IMG/VR virus record: IMGVR_UViG_3300012532_000007
Coordinates: 1-40,334 of that record
Source of the DNA: a virus
Strand: one strand, 5' to 3'
DNA length: 40,334 nt
In this document: positions 37,323-40,334 of the stretch, piece after piece
Position numbering within the stretch: the stretch's first letter is position 1
Layout: the number at the start of each line of letters is the position of its first letter
Made by a program: the position numbers and the translations under genes
Notes under the pieces: model-generated
What the model was told of the DNA's origin: nothing
Database searches by the model: none
What the model saw: the letters and a program-made list of their open reading frames with translations, nothing else

Positions 37323-37584
37323 TGGGGCTCCCCTCCCCCCGCTCCTGCTGCTGGGCGCGCGCGTCGAGCCCGTCGAGCCGGTCGAGCGCGTCGCGGGCCA
37401 TGTCCATGGCGTGCTGGTGCGCGCGGTTGAGCAGCTCGATGCGCTCCTGCATGGCGGGGAGGCGGTCCAGCGCGTCCGCGCCGGCTCGGAGGGCCGCGCG
37501 GAGGTCCGGGTAGAGGGTGGCACCGTGCAGCTGCTCGTACTGCCGCAGCACGGCCGCCTGGGCCGGGCCCATCGGCTCAGCCAC
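37315..37584 (-). CDS. helical hypothetical protein, 89 aa
   Basis: GTG overlaps the preceding stop by 8 bases; an in-frame ATG four codons on is an alternative. Nearly all helix: AAVLRQYEQLHGATLYPDLRAALRAGADALDRLPAMQERIELLNRAHQ, likely a coiled coil. Unrecognised. Confidence 0.6.
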   Translation of the reverse strand: MAEPMGPAQAAVLRQYEQLHGATLYPDLRAALRAGADALDRLPAMQERIELLNRAHQHAMDMARDALDRLDGLDARAQQQERGEGSPNG

Positions 37585-38377
37585 CGTCCTCACCGTCCTC
37601 CGCGTCGTCGTACGGCCTGGTCGCCTCGCGGATGAGCGCGAGATCCCGGCGGGCCCGCTCGTCGCGCTCGGCGGCGGCGGCGTGGCTGGACGGGTCCAGC
37701 ATCGAGGCGACCACGGTGCTGTCGGCCAGGCGCAGGGCCGCCAGTAGCCGCCCGACCTCCACCCGGGCCGCGTCCCGGTCGGCGCACGCCTGCTCACAGT
37801 TCCGGTCGGCCTGGTCGAGGCGGCGGCGGGTCTCGTCCAGCTCGGCCCGCAGCGACGCGGCGTCCCAGCCGTCCGGCGGACCGGTGAGATCGGCTGGTGG
37901 GCCGGCCACGTCGTCCATCTCGCCGGTGCGTTCTGGTCGTACGGTGCCGCGCCGTTCGAGAGGCGCCAGGCGCCCGTCGGCCAGCGCGCGGGCCGCGGGT
38001 GCCCACAGTGGTTCCCGCGCGGACCCGGCCAGCCGCCGGAGGGCCGCCAGGTGGGCGGTGGTCGGCTGGGCCCGTCCGGCGCTCCAGGCGTACAGCGACC
38101 GCCGGTCCACCCCGACCGCGCGAGCGATCTGGGCGCGGGTCCAGCCGAGCCCGCGGAGGTGCTGGACGGCCTGCTGGACGGCCCGGGCGAGGTCGAGGGG
38201 TGGGCTGGCCACGGCAGTGGGGATGGCCGTGGCCGGCTCGGTCACATGGGTGCCGACACCTCCCGGGGCGTCCTGGATCGGTTCGAACGCGGTGCAGGGG
38301 CAGCGGCCGTGCTCCCGGCAGCCGCCGAGCTCGGTGTGCGAGATACGGATGTGGCCGCAGCCCGAGCAGCGGTTCAT
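37577..38377 (-). CDS. zinc ribbon-HTH-coiled-coil protein, 266 aa
   Basis: Start chosen at the ATGA overlap with the Rad52-like gene. Residues 1-33 form a ribbon (CSGCGHIRISH...CREHGRCPC). At about 65-120 there is an XRE/sigma-like helix-turn-helix (RAQIARAVGVDRRSLYAWSAGRAQP). From about 165 onward there is a Glu/Arg/Ala coiled coil. The combination suggests a DNA-binding protein that dimerises and recruits a partner, perhaps a replication initiator or regulator. The fusion order is visible; the role is inferred. Confidence 0.65.
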   Translation of the reverse strand: MNRCSGCGHIRISHTELGGCREHGRCPCTAFEPIQDAPGGVGTHVTEPATAIPTAVASPPLDLARAVQQAVQHLRGLGWTRAQIARAVGVDRRSLYAWSAGRAQPTTAHLAALRRLAGSAREPLWAPAARALADGRLAPLERRGTVRPERTGEMDDVAGPPADLTGPPDGWDAASLRAELDETRRRLDQADRNCEQACADRDAARVEVGRLLAALRLADSTVVASMLDPSSHAAAAERDERARRDLALIREATRPYDDAEDGEDGG

Positions 38378-39408
38378 GCGGCGGCTCCCTGGTCGTGGTG
38401 GTCGAGCAGCCACGCCTTTGCCAGGTCGAAGTCGTCGCCGGCGAGCTGCTTGACCGCGCCGGCGTCGGCGAGCTCCGCGAACGGCTGGGCGGGCAGCTTG
38501 TCCTTGTGGTCGGGTGGGAGCTGGCCAGCGCGTTTCAGCCGCAGCCAGCAGTTGGTCAGGCTTCGCCCGAGCGCTGCGGCGAGCTCCTCCATCGTGGCCG
38601 CCCGGTCGGCGGGGTGGCCGTTACTGGTGGCCCCAGCCGCCGCCGGGGGGGCCGGAGCGGCGGCTGGGGCGGCTCCCGCCGTCGCCGCGGGCGCGGGCGG
38701 TTCGGCGGGAGGGTCCTCGGCGGCCTTGGTCTTGCGCCTGCTGGTCTTGCGCGTGGCGGGCGCGGGGTCCGGGCCGGCAGCCACCTTCCCCGGCACTGCC
38801 GGCCCGGACGTCTCGGGGGCGGGGTCCGGGGCGGGGGTGGCAGAACCCGGTTCCGCGTCACCACTGGTGGCCACCGCGCGGGCGGGTGTCTCCGCCCCGG
38901 ATTTCTCGGCCTGCCCGTCCCGTCCCGTGACGGGCAGCCACTTGTCGAGCACGTAGTCGCTCTCGGCCCACAGGTGCAGGCCGAGGCCCAGCCGCATCGC
39001 GCACCGCTTCAACCCGTCGCTGGCTGCGGCCTTGGCGCGCTTGCCGTCGTTGTTCCAGTTGTGCGGGTCCTCGACGTCGCCGATCTCGGTGATCCTGCAT
39101 GTGTCCCCGTCGACGGTGGCGGTGAGCTGGCAGCGCGCACCGACGACCACGCCGCGGAGCGCCGGCGTGCCCTGCTTGGCCCGGTCGCTGTGGCCCTGCG
39201 GGTTGGGTGGCACCTCGACGACGTCGCCGCGGATCAGCTCGACGACTTCGAAATCGAACGGGCCCACGATGTACAGCAGGAGCTGCTCGACGGCGTCATG
39301 AGGGACGTAGAACTCGCGGCGGCCGTTCCCGACGTCGATTTGTTTGACGAACCGGTCGGGGACACGGTTGACGAGCTTGGCGAGCTGTGCACGGTCGGTG
39401 GTGGTCAT
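38374..39408 (-). CDS. Rad52-like single-strand annealing protein
   Basis: 344 aa, ATG with GGAGG 9 bases upstream. The N-terminal 150 residues match the Rad52/Sak family pattern: YVPHDAVEQLLLYIVGPFDFEV, RGVVVGARCQLTATVDG, and WNNDGKRAKAAASDGLKRCAMRLGLG, the last being the conserved helix of this fold. A long Ala/Pro/Glu linker (about 165-275) joins it to a small helical C-terminal domain. Annealing proteins pair with an exonuclease; the RecB-like gene just upstream is the likely partner. The long low-complexity linker is unusual. Confidence 0.8.
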   Translation of the reverse strand: MTTTDRAQLAKLVNRVPDRFVKQIDVGNGRREFYVPHDAVEQLLLYIVGPFDFEVVELIRGDVVEVPPNPQGHSDRAKQGTPALRGVVVGARCQLTATVDGDTCRITEIGDVEDPHNWNNDGKRAKAAASDGLKRCAMRLGLGLHLWAESDYVLDKWLPVTGRDGQAEKSGAETPARAVATSGDAEPGSATPAPDPAPETSGPAVPGKVAAGPDPAPATRKTSRRKTKAAEDPPAEPPAPAATAGAAPAAAPAPPAAAGATSNGHPADRAATMEELAAALGRSLTNCWLRLKRAGQLPPDHKDKLPAQPFAELADAGAVKQLAGDDFDLAKAWLLDHHDQGAAA

Positions 39409-39413
39409 GGGGA

Positions 39414-39866
39414 TCAGCCTCCAGCGCCGGCGCGCAGATTGAGGAACAGCCGCGTGTCCGGCCCGCCCCGGTGGAGGTTCAGCTCCTCCAGCGTCTTGGA
39501 GCCGTACGGGTCGAGCCACACCCCGGCGACGTCCCGGACCTCCCAATCGGTGGCGGGGCGGCCAGTGTGGTTGCCCTTGGCGAGCGCTGCGGCGACGAGC
39601 TGATCCAGCGTCGCGGTCGGTGTCGTGGGGAGCTCGTAGGTCCAGCCGTTCACCACGGCCTCGACCGTGATCTGTTGGTCGGCAGGCGGCGTGACCTCCT
39701 CGAGTTCGTCAGCGAGGCCACGAAGCCGCGAGCGGAGCTGCCCGAGCTGGCCAGCATTGAGGTGCTCGGTCAGTCGCGGGTCGCCGGGTGGATAGAGCAG
39801 GTCGGCGGCGAGCCGCACCAGCTCGTGATCGTCTTCTGGGACCTTTTGGATTGGCGTGTCGGTCAC
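39414..39866 (-). CDS. ubiquitin-like beta-grasp protein ending in Gly-Gly
   Basis: 150 aa from GTG overlapping the nuclease stop. Residues 1-65 are polar and helical. Residues of about 66-150 read as a beta-grasp fold: ITVEAVVNGWTYELP (two strands), ATLDQLVAAALAKG (helix), ATDWEVRDVAGVWLDP, KTLEELNLHRGGPDTRLFL, ending NLRAGAGG. This order closely resembles prokaryotic ubiquitin-like proteins of the DUF2604 kind, which end in Gly-Gly. The GG terminus is the attachment end in such proteins. No E1, E2 or JAB protein is visible in the window, so use as a conjugating tag is unproved. Confidence 0.65.
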   Translation of the reverse strand: MTDTPIQKVPEDDHELVRLAADLLYPPGDPRLTEHLNAGQLGQLRSRLRGLADELEEVTPPADQQITVEAVVNGWTYELPTTPTATLDQLVAAALAKGNHTGRPATDWEVRDVAGVWLDPYGSKTLEELNLHRGGPDTRLFLNLRAGAGG

Positions 39867-40334
39867 GGTGCTGCCTCCGGTTGTTCGATGGCTTCGAGCG
39901 GCTGGAACTGGACGCCGTTGCCGGCCGGGTCGAAGCAGAGCGTGGTGTACGCACAGATCCCGCAGCTCGAGAACGTGCGGACCGGTGGCCCTTCGATCAG
40001 GTCGCGCGCCCACCGGCACGTCGCCACCAGCTCCACGTCCCACATCGGCTTGACCGGGTACGTCTCCGTCGACGGCCCCTTGTCCAAATCGATGAAGCGG
40101 ACGAGGTCGGGGCGCTGGCCGACGACCTCCTCGACGCCGCGGGCATAGGCGGCGGCCTGCACCCACCGCTCCTGCTTGTTCCAGTTGCCCGAGCCGCTCT
40201 TGTAGTCCACCACCACCAGCGCGTCCCGGGTGGGGTCGAGGTCGATGCGGTCGACGCGGCCGCCGAGCGCGAACAGGCCCCGGTCCAGGAGGACCTCGAA
40301 GCGGCGCTCGCAGTGCAGCACCTCCGGCCGGTCC
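39863..40334 (-). CDS. RecB/Cas4-like PD-(D/E)xK nuclease (partial, 5' end outside)
   Basis: The frame is open to the window edge and encodes the C-terminal 156 residues. It carries GGRVDRIDLDPTRDALVVVDYKSG, the Asp and the D-Y-K catalytic pair of the PD-(D/E)xK fold, with QAAAYA as the motif that usually follows. Further on FSSCGICAYTTLC provides three Cys of a likely iron-sulfur cluster, as in Cas4 and AddB-type nucleases. It is coupled to the ubiquitin-like gene by GTGA. It probably resects DNA ends for the Rad52-like protein. Confidence 0.8.
   Translation of the reverse strand, partial: DRPEVLHCERRFEVLLDRGLFALGGRVDRIDLDPTRDALVVVDYKSGSGNWNKQERWVQAAAYARGVEEVVGQRPDLVRFIDLDKGPSTETYPVKPMWDVELVATCRWARDLIEGPPVRTFSSCGICAYTTLCFDPAGNGVQFQPLEAIEQPEAAP

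Noticed and set aside
39414-40334. Complete ubiquitin-like conjugation system
   Set aside because: No E1-like adenylating domain, E2-like Cys domain or JAB peptidase was found in the window; only the Ubl is supported. Partners may lie to the right of 40334.

Overview
The window is about 40 kb of very GC-rich DNA. It is densely packed and almost entirely coded on the minus strand, with most neighbouring genes overlapping by 1, 4 or 8 bases (ATGA, GTGA, TGATG). The gene content is that of a long-tailed, HK97-type siphovirus or prophage of a high-GC host, most probably an actinobacterium. This is supported by the frequent GTG starts, the DUF2637-like and Prim-Pol families and the leaderless-type promoters. 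No tRNA, rRNA, CRISPR array, integrase or insertion sequence was recognised.

Read in the direction of transcription (right to left), the window opens with a recombination and replication block at about 40.3-30.7 kb. It holds a RecB/Cas4-like nuclease (cut by the window edge), a ubiquitin-like protein ending in Gly-Gly, a Rad52-like annealing protein, a zinc-ribbon/HTH/coiled-coil protein, a string of small zinc-ribbon proteins, a VRR-NUC nuclease, a SPPY-type DNA methylase, a Prim-Pol primase and a D5-type helicase. The block ends at a symmetrical cluster of six TGCGACAG repeats at 30652-30755. Next come two HNH nucleases (29.6-30.0 and 28.9-29.6 kb), small and large terminase, three small proteins, and the portal. 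A very long protease-scaffold-capsid polyprotein follows, with a ribosome binding site and in-frame start inside it for the capsid part. A set of small virion-type proteins comes next (including a Trp/Pro/Arg repeat protein), then the head-tail connector, tail terminator and major tail protein. After an inserted HNH gene come a gp10-like protein, the frameshifted tail assembly chaperone, the tape measure protein (with a lytic transglycosylase-like domain), Dit-like and hub-like tail proteins, holin candidates, a GH25/DUF1906-like lysin candidate and a membrane-anchored HNH-like nuclease. A bidirectional terminator at 3819-3847 closes the late operon.

Left of the terminator is a separate unit. 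A small HTH gene (plus strand) faces a leftward operon across a compact control region. The operon carries a 16-codon leader, a DUF2637-like membrane protein, a second membrane protein, a short acidic protein, an FtsK-like ATPase, an endonuclease VII-like protein and three small proteins. DUF2637 plus FtsK-like genes are best known from actinobacterial conjugative plasmids and integrative elements, so this part looks like a plasmid or transfer module joined to a phage. The extreme left holds the 3' end of a rightward gene, a hairpin and an AT-rich inverted repeat.

The signals most worth following up are the phage-borne ubiquitin-like protein with a Gly-Gly end, the repeat cluster beside the helicase gene, the Trp/Pro repeat protein, the nested capsid start, the transfer-like module with its leaderless control region, and a small membrane-protein gene lying backwards inside the tail operon. 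Functions are inferred by reading motifs; no database search was run.
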